Shown: positions 6,412 through 14,810 of the stretch, in pieces | Layout of the letters: every line of letters starts with the position of its first letter | Numbering within the stretch: the stretch's first letter is position 1 | Assembly (NCBI GenBank): GCA_002715405.1 | Contig: PAZD01000063.1 | Coordinates: 1 to 17,009, forward strand | Direction of reading: 5' to 3' | DNA: 17,009 nt | Origin: Acidimicrobiaceae bacterium | GTDB lineage: Bacteria; Actinomycetota; Acidimicrobiia; Acidimicrobiales; UBA8592 | The notes under the pieces: generated by a model | The model's database searches: none | What the model saw: only the letters and a program-made list of their open reading frames with translations | Told to the model about the DNA's origin: nothing | Position numbers and translations under genes: made by a program

Positions 6412-8034
6412 ATGGTAATTGTGGTCGATCCAACACAAACCTCTCAGTGGAAAGAACTTGAAAAGCACTGCTCTTTCATAAAGGAGAATTCTCTTCAAGA
6501 GCTTCTTTCTGACGCCGATCGAGTCAGATTTCTTTCAATTGAAGCAGATAATCTCTTTGCTGACTTCTCCAAGCAGCTAATTACAGAAGAAACAGTTAAT
6601 TTACTTGCTGATCTAGCCGAACATATGAATCTGAACGCGAAAATTGATGCGTTATTTGCTGGGGAAATAGTAAACACATCAGAAAATAGGCCTGCCCTGC
6701 ATCCAGCCCTTCGAATGCCACCCGAATCCATAGTCGAAGCAAAAGAACAGAACGTAGTTCCGCTAATTCATGGCATGAATGAAAGAACCTTTGAATTTGC
6801 TATGAAAGTAAGAAACAAGAAATGGTTGGGAGCGACAGGTAAACCAATAACATCAGTCGTGAATATTGGTATCGGTGGATCACACCTCGGTCCATACATG
6901 GCATATAAAGCACTCCAGCCATATTCCCTCAACGAAATCGATTGCCGTTTCGTTTCGAATATAGATCCCACAGATATCAATACGAACCTTCATTCCCTCG
7001 ACCCTGAAACGACCCTCTTCATCATTAACTCGAAGTCCTTTACCACTTCTGAGACATCTATGAACGCTCAGACAGCTCTTACATGGATCGAAAAAACTCT
7101 TGGCGAAAATACGAATGCTATCTACCAGCACTTCGTTGCGGTAACTGCAAATACTAAAGAAGCAGAAAAATTCGGATTTAAACCTGAAAATATTTTCTCA
7201 ACTTGGGATTGGGTCGGGGGAAGATTTTCGGTATCTTCATCAGCAAGTCTCGCAGTCATGATTGCTATCGGGCCAGATAATTTTAGAAAACTGCTTGATG
7301 GCTGCCAGATGATGGATGAACATTTTCGAACATCAGAGATAACTCAGAATATGCCTGCACTGATGGGGTTGATTGCTATTTGGAATAGAAATTTCTTCGG
7401 TTTTCCTAACCAAGCTGTGATTCCGTATTCGAAAAGTTTTGAACACTTTCCCTCATACCTCGAACAGCTTGAAATGGAGAGCAATGGCAAAAATATTGAT
7501 CAAGAAGGCAACAGGGTAAATCTTGAAACAAGTCCAGTTGTTTTGGGTGGAGTAGGAACAGATGCCCAACATTCTTTCTTCCAACTTTTCCATCAAGGGA
7601 CAACTATTGTCCCCATTGATTTCATAGCGTTTTGCGATCCCACCCAACCCTCAAATAGCTTAAGTCAAGACACAATTCGAAAACAACATGAAATTCTTCT
7701 AGCTAATTGCTTCGCGCAAAGTCAAGCGCTAGCAATAGGGTCGAAAACGGATAACCCAAATACTTCTCTGGGTGGTAACCGACCAAGCACTACTATCTTG
7801 GGCGACCGTTTAGACCCGTTGACTCTTGGCCAACTTATTGCTCTCTATGAGCATAAAGTTTTCACGATGGGTGCTGTATGGCAAATCAACAGTTTTGACC
7901 AGTGGGGAGTCGAACTTGGAAAATCTATTGTGAACGATGTTTTAGATGACCTTACCTCAGCTGGAACAAACAAAGATCATGATTCATCAACCGCTTCACT
8001 GATCGCTAGATACCAAATGAGGCGAAATCTTTAA
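6412..8034 (+). CDS. pgi: Glucose-6-phosphate isomerase
   Basis: Interconverts glucose 6-phosphate and fructose 6-phosphate in cytoplasmic glycolysis and gluconeogenesis. At 540 residues it is the usual length of the long bacterial/eukaryotic form. Family landmarks are present in order: NIGIGGSHLGP (151-161), SKSFTTSET (208-216) binding phosphate, the DWVGGRFSVSSS signature (266-277), ESNGK with catalytic Glu356, GTDAQHS with His387, and the second signature SFDQWGVELGK with Lys504. The ATG at 6412 has no strong Shine-Dalgarno, so translation may rely on coupling to the cytochrome c gene 14 bases upstream. Its stop is 17 bases from the convergent hemL stop, with no obvious terminator between them. 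Confidence 0.97.
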   Translation: MVIVVDPTQTSQWKELEKHCSFIKENSLQELLSDADRVRFLSIEADNLFADFSKQLITEETVNLLADLAEHMNLNAKIDALFAGEIVNTSENRPALHPALRMPPESIVEAKEQNVVPLIHGMNERTFEFAMKVRNKKWLGATGKPITSVVNIGIGGSHLGPYMAYKALQPYSLNEIDCRFVSNIDPTDINTNLHSLDPETTLFIINSKSFTTSETSMNAQTALTWIEKTLGENTNAIYQHFVAVTANTKEAEKFGFKPENIFSTWDWVGGRFSVSSSASLAVMIAIGPDNFRKLLDGCQMMDEHFRTSEITQNMPALMGLIAIWNRNFFGFPNQAVIPYSKSFEHFPSYLEQLEMESNGKNIDQEGNRVNLETSPVVLGGVGTDAQHSFFQLFHQGTTIVPIDFIAFCDPTQPSNSLSQDTIRKQHEILLANCFAQSQALAIGSKTDNPNTSLGGNRPSTTILGDRLDPLTLGQLIALYEHKVFTMGAVWQINSFDQWGVELGKSIVNDVLDDLTSAGTNKDHDSSTASLIARYQMRRNL

Positions 8035-8051
8035 ATCCTCCGAACCATTAA

Positions 8052-9311
8052 TTAGCGTTTGTCCATTTTCGTAGCAACGTCATGAGCAATTCCAATGGTT
8101 TGATCAATAATTTCTTCAGTGTGAGCAAGGCTTGGAAATAAGGCCTCATAAGGACCAGGTGCTAAAGCGACACCACGTTCTAACATTTTATGAAAAAACT
8201 CTGGATAAACACCATTCTCTGCAGCCTCCTGAGCTTCATCAAAGTCAGTGGGTTGCTCATCGGTAAAAAAAATACTCAATAGGGGTCCCACTCGTGGGAT
8301 AGTCGCATCAATACCTATCTCTTCAAAGACATTTAACAATCCATCAGCCAGACGCCGAGCAGTTCTCTCCAAACTCTCATATGAGTCAGGATTAAGGAGT
8401 CGAAGTTGGGCAAGACCAGCTGCTGTCGCTATCGGATTTCCAGACAAGGTGCCTGCTTGATAGATACCACCAAGAGGGGCGACCTGACTCATTACCTCCA
8501 GTGCCCCGCCGTAGGCACCCATTGGTAGCCCACCACCAATTACTTTTCCAAAACACCAGAGGTCAGGTTTAACCCCATACCACTGGGATGCACCTCCCAT
8601 AGCCATACGAAACCCTGTAATTACCTCATCAAAAATAAGCAGAACTCCATACCTATCACAAGCGGTTCGTAGTTCCTGTAAAAAGTTTTCTTTTGGAGGA
8701 ACCACTCCCATATTGGCAGGAAGAGGTTCAAGTATTAGTGCTGCTATTGACTCATCAAGCTCAGGAATTTGATTCCAAGGGGTGACAATCGTATCTGCAA
8801 CTGCGTTAGCGGGAACTCCTAAAGATCCAGATATTCCCTGATTTGCGACACCACTCCCACCAGCTGCAAGTAGGGCATCCGCATGACCATGGTAATGTCC
8901 GGAGAACTTGATTATTTTATCCCGTCTCGTAACTCCCCTTGCGAGCCTTACAGCAGTCATAGTTGCTTCAGTTCCACTTGAAACAAGACGCACCATGTCT
9001 ACACCATCAACTCTGGAAGATATTTCTTCGGCTATTTCTATTTCAGCAAAAGTGGGAGCGCCATATGACGTTCCATTACCAGAAGCTTGCTGAATAGCGT
9101 CAATAATCTGAGGAGGGCAATGTCCCGCTATGGCAGGGCCATAGCTCATGACGTAATCGATATATCGCTTTCCTTCGCTATCCCAGATATGGGGGCCTTC
9201 AGCCCGAGAAACAAAATAAGGAGTACCGCCAACTGACCTAAAAGACCTAACAGGAGAATTTACCCCACCGGGAATAACTTGCTGAGCTCGTGAGAAGAGA
9301 TCCCCACTCAC
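8052..9311 (-). CDS. hemL: Glutamate-1-semialdehyde 2,1-aminomutase
   Basis: PLP enzyme converting glutamate-1-semialdehyde to 5-aminolevulinate, second step of the C5 pathway. At 419 residues it is full length. Motifs are NSPVRSF near the N-terminus, SSGTEATMTA (111-120), the GHYHGHAD stretch, FDEVITGFR (227-235), and the PLP-binding Lys256 in CFGKVIGGGLPMGAYGG. The GTG start overlaps the hemB stop by four bases (GTGA), so it is translationally coupled to hemB. It is the last gene of the hem operon and converges on pgi. Confidence 0.97.
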   Translation of the reverse strand: MSGDLFSRAQQVIPGGVNSPVRSFRSVGGTPYFVSRAEGPHIWDSEGKRYIDYVMSYGPAIAGHCPPQIIDAIQQASGNGTSYGAPTFAEIEIAEEISSRVDGVDMVRLVSSGTEATMTAVRLARGVTRRDKIIKFSGHYHGHADALLAAGGSGVANQGISGSLGVPANAVADTIVTPWNQIPELDESIAALILEPLPANMGVVPPKENFLQELRTACDRYGVLLIFDEVITGFRMAMGGASQWYGVKPDLWCFGKVIGGGLPMGAYGGALEVMSQVAPLGGIYQAGTLSGNPIATAAGLAQLRLLNPDSYESLERTARRLADGLLNVFEEIGIDATIPRVGPLLSIFFTDEQPTDFDEAQEAAENGVYPEFFHKMLERGVALAPGPYEALFPSLAHTEEIIDQTIGIAHDVATKMDKR

Positions 9312-10285
9312 AGCACTTCAGCAATTTCTCGAGCTAAATAAGTCAAAATAAAATCTGCACCTGCGCGTTTTATCGCAGTTAGTTGTTCTAAAGCAACAGC
9401 ACTACCATCTATCAAATTCTGTTCAGCGGCAGCCTTAATCATCGCATATTCACCGGAAACATGATACGCAGCTATTGGCAAGTCAGTGACCTTTCTAGCC
9501 TCGGATAAAACGTCAAGGTAAGGAATAGACGGCTTAATCATGATCATGTCCGCACCCTCCTCGATATCGGCTCTAATTTCAGCAAGGGCTTCACGTCCAT
9601 TCCGCCAATCCTGTTGATAGCTCTTTCGATCACCACCATCGGTAATAGTGACATCAACCGCATCACGGAATGGGCCATATAAACCAGAGGCATATTTTGC
9701 GGAATACGCAAGAATAGGAACTTCCTCAAAGTGGCCTTCATCGAGAGCGGATCTAATCGCTCGAACCTGCCCGTCCATCATCCCACTTGGTGCGACGATA
9801 TCTGCACCTGCTTGAGCTTGGGCTTGGGCAATCTTTCCGTATATCTGTATCGTCTCATCATTGTCAACTGATCCATCTTTTCGAATAACACCACAATGTC
9901 CATGGTCGGTGTATTCATCAATACAAAGGTCAGCGATAAGAACCATTTCTTCTCCAATCGCATCCCGACAATCCCGAAGAGCCAACTGAACAATACCCTC
10001 ATCGTTCCAAGCTTCAGAACCCTCAGCGTCTTTATGTTCTGGGACACCAAAGAGAATTACTCCTGGAATACCAATTGAATTCAGCTCTTCTACTTCCTTA
10101 ATCAGAGATTGACGTGAGTGTTGGACTACGCCACTAAGGGAGGAGATAGGAACAGGGCTCTCGATGCCTTCACGAATGAATAACGGCGCGACTAAATCAT
10201 CGATACTTAGACTAGTTTCAGCTACTAGACGTCGTAGGGCCGGCGTTCTTCGCAACCGCCGTAATCTTTTATCAGGGAAAGACAC
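9308..10285 (-). CDS. hemB: Delta-aminolevulinic acid dehydratase (porphobilinogen synthase)
   Basis: Condenses two 5-aminolevulinates to porphobilinogen. The 325-residue length is typical. Schiff-base lysines are Lys197 (YSAKYASGLYGPFR) and Lys251 (MIMIKPSIPYLD). The metal-binding stretch reads DLCIDEYTDHGHCG: Cys121 and Cys131 match two of the three zinc cysteines of the E. coli type (C120, C122, C130), while the middle position is Asp123. This looks intermediate between Zn-cysteine and Mg-aspartate types. The GTG start has no strong Shine-Dalgarno, and an in-frame stop lies shortly upstream, so few other starts are possible. An 85-base gap separates it from hemD. Confidence 0.97.
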   Translation of the reverse strand: MSFPDKRLRRLRRTPALRRLVAETSLSIDDLVAPLFIREGIESPVPISSLSGVVQHSRQSLIKEVEELNSIGIPGVILFGVPEHKDAEGSEAWNDEGIVQLALRDCRDAIGEEMVLIADLCIDEYTDHGHCGVIRKDGSVDNDETIQIYGKIAQAQAQAGADIVAPSGMMDGQVRAIRSALDEGHFEEVPILAYSAKYASGLYGPFRDAVDVTITDGGDRKSYQQDWRNGREALAEIRADIEEGADMIMIKPSIPYLDVLSEARKVTDLPIAAYHVSGEYAMIKAAAEQNLIDGSAVALEQLTAIKRAGADFILTYLAREIAEVL

Positions 10286-10370
10286 AAGGTTCAGTCTACA
10301 AGTCAGTTAAGCCCGTTCGAAGGGCCGCGGGCCAAACGTGAGTAAAATATTCGAAGATACAGTGTTGGAG

Positions 10371-11177
10371 CTACTTATTAGAATAATAGCTTGTTAGAGA
10401 TTCAATAATCCCCTGAATTGAACTAGAAGAAGCTTCAAGAGTTGGTTTAAAACCACTTTCAATAATTGTCTTACTTGTAACAGGTCCAATTGAAACAACT
10501 ACTTGTGGAAGATATTGTTGCCCGAACATTGTCAAAAAATTCTTCACAGTAGATGAAGAAGTGAAAACAATCACATCAGCCAAATCTAGTAATTGAATTG
10601 ATCCTTCTTCAGCCTCTGGGGCCACTGTTCGATATATCGGAATATCGTCAACAACCCACCCTAGCTTTGTCAACGAATCTGGAAGAATACTTCGTCCTTT
10701 TGAGGCACGCGGTAATAGGACCCGATTCTCAGTTCGGGGTTCTGGAAATATATTTAAAAGTCCTTCAGCCACATAATTCTCTGGAACCAAATCAACAGAT
10801 ACTTGGAACTGGGCGAGTTTTCTTTGCGTCCCTGCCCCTATGGCAGCGATACGGATTTCTTCCAGTTTCTCTATCCCATGGAGCGAAGACATAAATTGAT
10901 CTACACCGTTAGCGGAAGTAAAAATTATCCACTCATAATCGTTTAAACGTGATATCGCAGCTCGAAGCTTTTCACCTTCATCTAATGGTGGGACAATTTT
11001 AATTGTTGGAATTTCTATAGGAATTGCCCCACACTTCTTTAGTTCTTCCGAGAATTCTTCCGCCTGATGACTTGCCCGAGTTAGGACTATTTTCTTTCCT
11101 TCTAGATTTTTTTTAGAGTATTTGATGGATTTCATAGTTCCTAGAAACCTTTCCAAAGAAAGCAAATAATTCCTCAT
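10371..11177 (-). CDS. hemD: Uroporphyrinogen-III synthase
   Basis: Cyclises hydroxymethylbilane with inversion of ring D to uroporphyrinogen III. At up to 268 residues it is a standalone synthase, not the methyltransferase-synthase fusion found in mycobacteria. Recognition rests on the HemD opening (GKKIVLTRA), IIFTSANGVDQF, the VLLPRASKGRSILPDSL region, VVFTSSSTVKNF near the C-terminus, and its place directly after hemC. The family has few invariant residues. The ATG at 11177 directly follows the hemC stop (TGAATG). An internal ATG at 11135 is preceded by AGGA and gives a more usual N-terminus, so the true start is uncertain. Confidence 0.93.
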   Translation of the reverse strand: MRNYLLSLERFLGTMKSIKYSKKNLEGKKIVLTRASHQAEEFSEELKKCGAIPIEIPTIKIVPPLDEGEKLRAAISRLNDYEWIIFTSANGVDQFMSSLHGIEKLEEIRIAAIGAGTQRKLAQFQVSVDLVPENYVAEGLLNIFPEPRTENRVLLPRASKGRSILPDSLTKLGWVVDDIPIYRTVAPEAEEGSIQLLDLADVIVFTSSSTVKNFLTMFGQQYLPQVVVSIGPVTSKTIIESGFKPTLEASSSSIQGIIESLTSYYSNK

Positions 11178-12059
11178 TCAGGAATTAAGTAAGTTCCCTG
11201 CCCCACTTTCTATTAACGCTCGGGCAGCAACTTGACCTAATTCAAATCCAACACTCCCGTATCTATCTTCATTGAAAATCTCTTGTCCGTCGTCGCTCGC
11301 AACAAGTGAACGCAACCGTATTTGATTATTTTCATGGATTGCGTAGGCAGCGATCGGACTTGAACAGTCCGCTCCTATCGCTGAAAGAAAAGACCTTTCA
11401 GCGTCAACTTCCGCTCGTGAAACTGGATCTTGGATACGACTTAAAATACTGTTCGTTGTATCATCTCCGGATCGGCTTTCGATTCCTAGAGCTCCCTGAC
11501 CGACTTGAGGAAGCATAAATTCAGGATCAAGAATATCTACAGTATCTGGCTTAAGACCCAACCTAACTAATGCCACCGACGAAATGAGAATGGCGTCATA
11601 ATTAGCTGCCTTTGACAATCTAGTTTCTATATTCCCCCGAAGTTCATGGAAATTTAAGTCTGGTCGAAGAGAGGCTAATTGCGCTTTCCTTCTAACTGAA
11701 CCTGTTGCTACATGCCCATCTGTAGGTAGGTTTTTAAATAAGCATCCAATGAGTGCATCTCTAGGGTCACCTCGCTGAGGAACTGCTGCTAGCTCTAAAC
11801 CTTCAGGAGTCGTTGAGGGTAAGTCTTTAAGTGAATGCACCGCAAAGTCCGCACGGTTTTCTAAAACTGCATATTGCACTTCTTTTGCAAATACCCCCTT
11901 ACCACCGATTTGATGAATAGGAGCCGATTGATCTCGATCACCGGAAGTGACAACAACCAGTGGTTCGACAACGATATCAAGGGGTTTTAACAGCGCTGCT
12001 ATATGACGAGTTTGCCAGAGAGCCAATGGGCTACCTCGCGTAGCAGCTACAAGTTTCAT
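11178..12059 (-). CDS. hemC: Hydroxymethylbilane synthase (porphobilinogen deaminase)
   Basis: Joins four porphobilinogens into hydroxymethylbilane. The 293-residue protein begins ATRGSPLALWQT, with the catalytic Asp79 in HSLKDLP, phosphate- and pyrrole-binding arginines in GSVRRKAQL (120-128) and LRGNIETRL (140-148), and cofactor-attaching Cys232 in GADCSSPIAAYA, where dipyrromethane is bound. The Gly-Cys context is slightly changed (DCSSP rather than the common GCQVP), but the cysteine is present. It starts 24 bases after the hemA stop and abuts hemD. Confidence 0.97.
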   Translation of the reverse strand: MKLVAATRGSPLALWQTRHIAALLKPLDIVVEPLVVVTSGDRDQSAPIHQIGGKGVFAKEVQYAVLENRADFAVHSLKDLPSTTPEGLELAAVPQRGDPRDALIGCLFKNLPTDGHVATGSVRRKAQLASLRPDLNFHELRGNIETRLSKAANYDAILISSVALVRLGLKPDTVDILDPEFMLPQVGQGALGIESRSGDDTTNSILSRIQDPVSRAEVDAERSFLSAIGADCSSPIAAYAIHENNQIRLRSLVASDDGQEIFNEDRYGSVGFELGQVAARALIESGAGNLLNS

Positions 12060-12083
12060 TCTCCCAATTTACTGGTTGAAATG

Positions 12084-13346
12084 CTATATCTTAAATAATT
12101 CACGAAGAGCTTCTGCAAGGCGATCACCACGTGGAGAGCCGGCAGCCTCGTTCATCGCAACCGTAGGTTCGTGCAAGATCTTACCCAGTATCCCTTGAGT
12201 AAGAGATTCAACTGCATCACGTTGCTCATCAGACAAATCCGCAAGTCGATTTTCAAAACGTTTAAGTTCAGCCAGACGAATCTCCTCAGCTCCATTACGG
12301 AAACCTGCAATCAGAGGTGCCACTTGACGCGCTGACTGTTGTTCAAGAAAACGCCCTACCTCTTCTGAAATAATGATTTGAGCTTCGTTACGTTCTCCCG
12401 TAACACCTGAAAGAGGATTATGAGCACGATATGACCAGAGGGAATCTATATCGAAAAGAGTAATGCCTTCGATCGAGGACACAGAGGGATCCACATCACG
12501 AGGGACGGCAATATCCACTATTAAAAGATCTCTCCCATTTCTCCTCGCCATAACTTGCTCAAGAAGTAGTCGGTCAAACAGCACAAGATCAGCAGCTGTT
12601 GAAGCAAAAAGTACATCAGCTGCAACGAGAGTTTCGTTAAGCTCTTGGAATGGTATGGCGTCACCTTCAAACATATCCGCCAATTCCGCCGCTCGATCAA
12701 AACTTCGATTGACGAAAGAAATATGGCCAACCTGTGATTGCTTCAGCGCAGTTGCTACACCTTGCCCTACTTCCCCAGCACCAACAACAATAACTTTTCG
12801 ATTTACAAAGTTGCCGAGATGATCTTCAGCCATTTCAACGCATACCCGAGCTACCGATGAAGTATTTTTGGATATATCTGTTTGGGTTCTAACTCTTTTT
12901 CCAACTTCTAGAGCCCTCCGAAAAGCTCCGTTAATCACAGAGCCACAAGTACCTTCTTCTCTCGCATGCTCCCATGCTACTTTTACCTGGTGCTGCACTT
13001 CGTTTTCTCCAATTATTACCGAATCAAGCCCGCAAGTAACTGCAAATAGATGCTGTATGGCTTCATCTTCATAGTGAGCATAGAGATGGTCGCTGAAGTC
13101 CTCTGGAGCAATCTGGGCTGTTTCAGCAAGGAAGTCACGAATATCCTGATAGGCCCCATGGAACTTTTCCGCATAGGCATAGACTTCTGTCCTGTTACAG
13201 GTTGAAAGTATGACAGCTTCACTGATATTGCGTCTAGAGAGGACACCAAATAGCGCTTTAGGAAGAGCATCATCACCGATAGAAAACCGCTCGAATAGAT
13301 CAAGTGGCATTGCCCTATTGTTTACTCCTATTACTACAAGAGACAC
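12084..13346 (-). CDS. hemA: Glutamyl-tRNA reductase
   Basis: NADPH-dependent reduction of glutamyl-tRNA(Glu) to glutamate-1-semialdehyde, first committed and usually rate-setting step of the C5 pathway. The 420-residue length is normal. Catalytic Cys50 is in LSTCNRTEVYA; GLDSVIIGENEVQHQVK (106-122) is the tRNA/substrate region; VVGAGEVGQGVA (187-198) is the Rossmann NADPH site; a C-terminal helical dimerisation domain follows. The GTG start has AAGGAT about nine bases upstream. It is first in hemA-hemC-hemD-hemB-hemL, with 183 non-coding bases before it that hold a palindrome (13422-13445) and probably the operon promoter. Confidence 0.97.
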   Translation of the reverse strand: MSLVVIGVNNRAMPLDLFERFSIGDDALPKALFGVLSRRNISEAVILSTCNRTEVYAYAEKFHGAYQDIRDFLAETAQIAPEDFSDHLYAHYEDEAIQHLFAVTCGLDSVIIGENEVQHQVKVAWEHAREEGTCGSVINGAFRRALEVGKRVRTQTDISKNTSSVARVCVEMAEDHLGNFVNRKVIVVGAGEVGQGVATALKQSQVGHISFVNRSFDRAAELADMFEGDAIPFQELNETLVAADVLFASTAADLVLFDRLLLEQVMARRNGRDLLIVDIAVPRDVDPSVSSIEGITLFDIDSLWSYRAHNPLSGVTGERNEAQIIISEEVGRFLEQQSARQVAPLIAGFRNGAEEIRLAELKRFENRLADLSDEQRDAVESLTQGILGKILHEPTVAMNEAAGSPRGDRLAEALRELFKI

Positions 13347-13421
13347 GCTGTGAGATCCTTGACTTTATCCTGCCCAAATGGACTATTAATAGCTTCGCCG
13401 AGACTACAGAAAGCTGCCAAA

Positions 13422-13445
13422 CCAAAATCAAAAAATTGATTTTGG
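13422..13445. promoter_or_regulatory. Perfect 10-base inverted repeat upstream of hemA
   Basis: CCAAAATCAA (13422-13431) and TTGATTTTGG (13436-13445) are separated by AAAA. It lies 76 bases upstream of the hemA GTG and downstream of the 29-codon ORF. On the minus strand only TTT follows the stem, so a terminator for the proC-side transcript would be weak. An operator for the hem operon is an alternative. I could not place a convincing -35/-10 pair nearby. Confidence 0.45.
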
Positions 13446-13529
13446 AATCTTGAGAAATCTTTTCGTCCCATCTACAACATACCTCGATTTTCTGGATGAG
13501 GGGAGTTCGATATCAACGAATTAGAATTT

Positions 13530-13619
13530 TTATCTTGCTAGAAAAAATAGTTGAGTTACAGAGGCGATAAGAATGACTGCAAGCAAAACAAATACTGCAA
13601 TAGTTGTAGCGTTCCTCAT
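13530..13619 (-). CDS. Small single-TM membrane peptide (29 residues)
   Basis: The ATG (13619-13617) overlaps the stop of the DUF62 gene as ATGA, and the frame ends at TAA (13532-13530). The peptide begins MRNATTIAVF, is hydrophobic through about residues 7-28, and ends with Arg29. This makes a single membrane-spanning helix with short polar ends. The four-base overlap and coherent hydrophobic sequence support a real, translationally coupled gene, although it is below usual annotation limits. Family and function are unknown. It could be a membrane tether or a small regulatory peptide; a chance ORF cannot be excluded. Confidence 0.55.
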   Translation of the reverse strand: MRNATTIAVFVLLAVILIASVTQLFFLAR

Positions 13620-14473
13620 CGTTGCTTTCTTAAGGTAACTGGGCTCGAACTGGAAGTTTCATTCGTTATAGGTGTTAGTTCAATCTGCTGCCCTTCGTAA
13701 AGCTGCAGCTCTTCTGAAGCTGATCGCCCATACATTGAGAGACTAAGTAGCCCACTAGAGTCTACGATCAACCCAATTTCAGAATTTGGTATTTCTTCAA
13801 ATGTTCTTACCTTTTGTATCCGTCGAACTGTTTCTCCGAATCGCAGACTAAAAGATTCTCCGAGGCCAGAAATATCTTCGGGAGAAAGATTTAATTGGAG
13901 ATTTCCAAATCGGTCCTCCCAGAGTATCTCGGCGGTAGCAATTTCTCCATCAACGCCCCCAACTGGAAGTAATCCTGGTTGAAGAGCATGAACTGGGATC
14001 GGGCTTCCTAACTCTTCGAACGGAACTCCCTGACATAAATGAGCTGAAACGGGCGCAAAGATATCTCTACCGGCAAAGGTAGAAGAGAGCGAGGGTAAAT
14101 GAAATTCAGGATTATTAAGTTCTACTGCTCTGGAAGACTCCCCTAGCATCGCAACGCCAGGAGCTAGTAAACCGTTGTCGGGTCCCACAAAAATGTAGTC
14201 CCCACCGTTTACTTCTATGGCAATTCCCTTACGCGCGCCCCCAACGCCAGGGTCAACAACAGCAAGGACAACGCCAGGGTCCAAATATTGTGCGGATCGG
14301 GCAAGCGCCAGTCCACCTGCTCTAATATCGTGGGCTTTTACTTCGTGACTTATATCGATAACGGTTGAGTCAGGCGAAAGAGTTCGAATAACTGACTTTA
14401 CGACACCAACAAATTCATCTTTGGTTCCGTAGTCGCTGAGGAAACTTATCGTACGGTACCGTAAATTATCCAT
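13616..14473 (-). CDS. SAM hydroxide adenosyltransferase (DUF62 family)
   Basis: Members hydrolyse S-adenosylmethionine to adenosine and methionine and are related to the SAM chlorinase and fluorinase. The 285-residue protein has the N-terminal FLSDYGTKDEFVG, VVDPGVGGAR (Asp74 and Arg81), FVGPDNGLL (95-103), TFAGRDIFAP (132-141) and, in the C-terminal domain, FGNLQLN. Asp74 and Arg81 match two members of the family's Asp-Arg-His triad. The third position reads Ala134 in TFAGRD where I expect TFHGRD. The ATG has AGGA seven bases upstream. It sits between the HTH gene and a 29-codon ORF. Activity is therefore uncertain although the family assignment is firm. Confidence 0.92.
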   Translation of the reverse strand: MDNLRYRTISFLSDYGTKDEFVGVVKSVIRTLSPDSTVIDISHEVKAHDIRAGGLALARSAQYLDPGVVLAVVDPGVGGARKGIAIEVNGGDYIFVGPDNGLLAPGVAMLGESSRAVELNNPEFHLPSLSSTFAGRDIFAPVSAHLCQGVPFEELGSPIPVHALQPGLLPVGGVDGEIATAEILWEDRFGNLQLNLSPEDISGLGESFSLRFGETVRRIQKVRTFEEIPNSEIGLIVDSSGLLSLSMYGRSASEELQLYEGQQIELTPITNETSSSSPVTLRKQR

Positions 14474-14526
14474 GAATTAATCCTATTTGGATTCTAAGAA
14501 TTCTTGACAGGTACCTTGTGAATAAA

Positions 14527-14724
14527 TTAGCCAGTTTGGTTATATCGGCTTGAGAGAAATTGATCAACATCGTCTTCACGAATCCTGTACGACTTGCCAA
14601 CACGTGCAGCACGAATCTCGCCGGCCTTAATCAACCTATAAACCGTCATCGAAGACACCCTCATGAGATCAGCTACTTCAGCTACTGTCATAAACCTTGC
14701 GGGCTGTTCAGATTTCTTGGGCAT
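14527..14724 (-). CDS. Excisionase-family helix-turn-helix DNA-binding protein
   Basis: A 65-residue MerR/excisionase-type winged helix protein. The core is TVAEVADLMRVSSMTVYRLI, then KAGEIRAARVGKSYRI and a short C-terminal helix (EDDVDQFLSSRY). It resembles the small HTH protein encoded just after proC in many Actinobacteria (Rv0500A-type), so phage origin is unlikely. ATG 14724 is chosen because AAGGA lies five bases upstream. An ATG three bases earlier (14727) is too close to it, and an in-frame GTG at 14754 has no usable site. The DNA target is unknown. Confidence 0.88.
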   Translation of the reverse strand: MPKKSEQPARFMTVAEVADLMRVSSMTVYRLIKAGEIRAARVGKSYRIREDDVDQFLSSRYNQTG

Positions 14725-14810
14725 CATCTTCCTTAAAGACCGGTTCGGCGTCACCTTAGGACATTCAGAAAAAAGTGCAAATCCTAGATAAAATTCAGAG
14801 CAAGAATTAA

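Noticed and set aside
7988..8075. Bidirectional terminator between pgi and hemL
   Set aside because: The 17-base gap and flanking sequence show no convincing stem with a T-run.
10286..10370. GC-rich patch (about 10311-10333) in the hemD-hemB gap as a terminator
   Set aside because: Only short GCCCG/CGGGC or GGCC pairings form and no T-run follows; read-through to hemB is likely. Two TTCGAA sites nearby are self-palindromic and uninformative.
12463..12822. 119-codon plus-strand ORF inside hemA
   Set aside because: It is antisense to the well-conserved NADPH-binding region of hemA, is low-complexity Ser/Arg/Thr-rich and has no ribosome site.
13616..14473. DUF62 protein as a SAM chlorinase or fluorinase
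   Set aside because: It keeps the Asp and Arg typical of the hydroxide-type enzymes and the length of ordinary DUF62 proteins; no halogenase-specific feature is visible.
14474..14526. Expected bL37/AURKAIP1-type mini-gene after the HTH gene, as in other Actinobacteria
   Set aside because: The 53-base gap is only weakly long enough and contains no Lys/Arg-rich reading frame; the gene is not here.
14527..14724. Excisionase-like HTH gene as evidence of a prophage or integrative element
   Set aside because: No integrase, att repeat or phage gene is nearby, and the same small HTH follows proC in many Actinobacteria.
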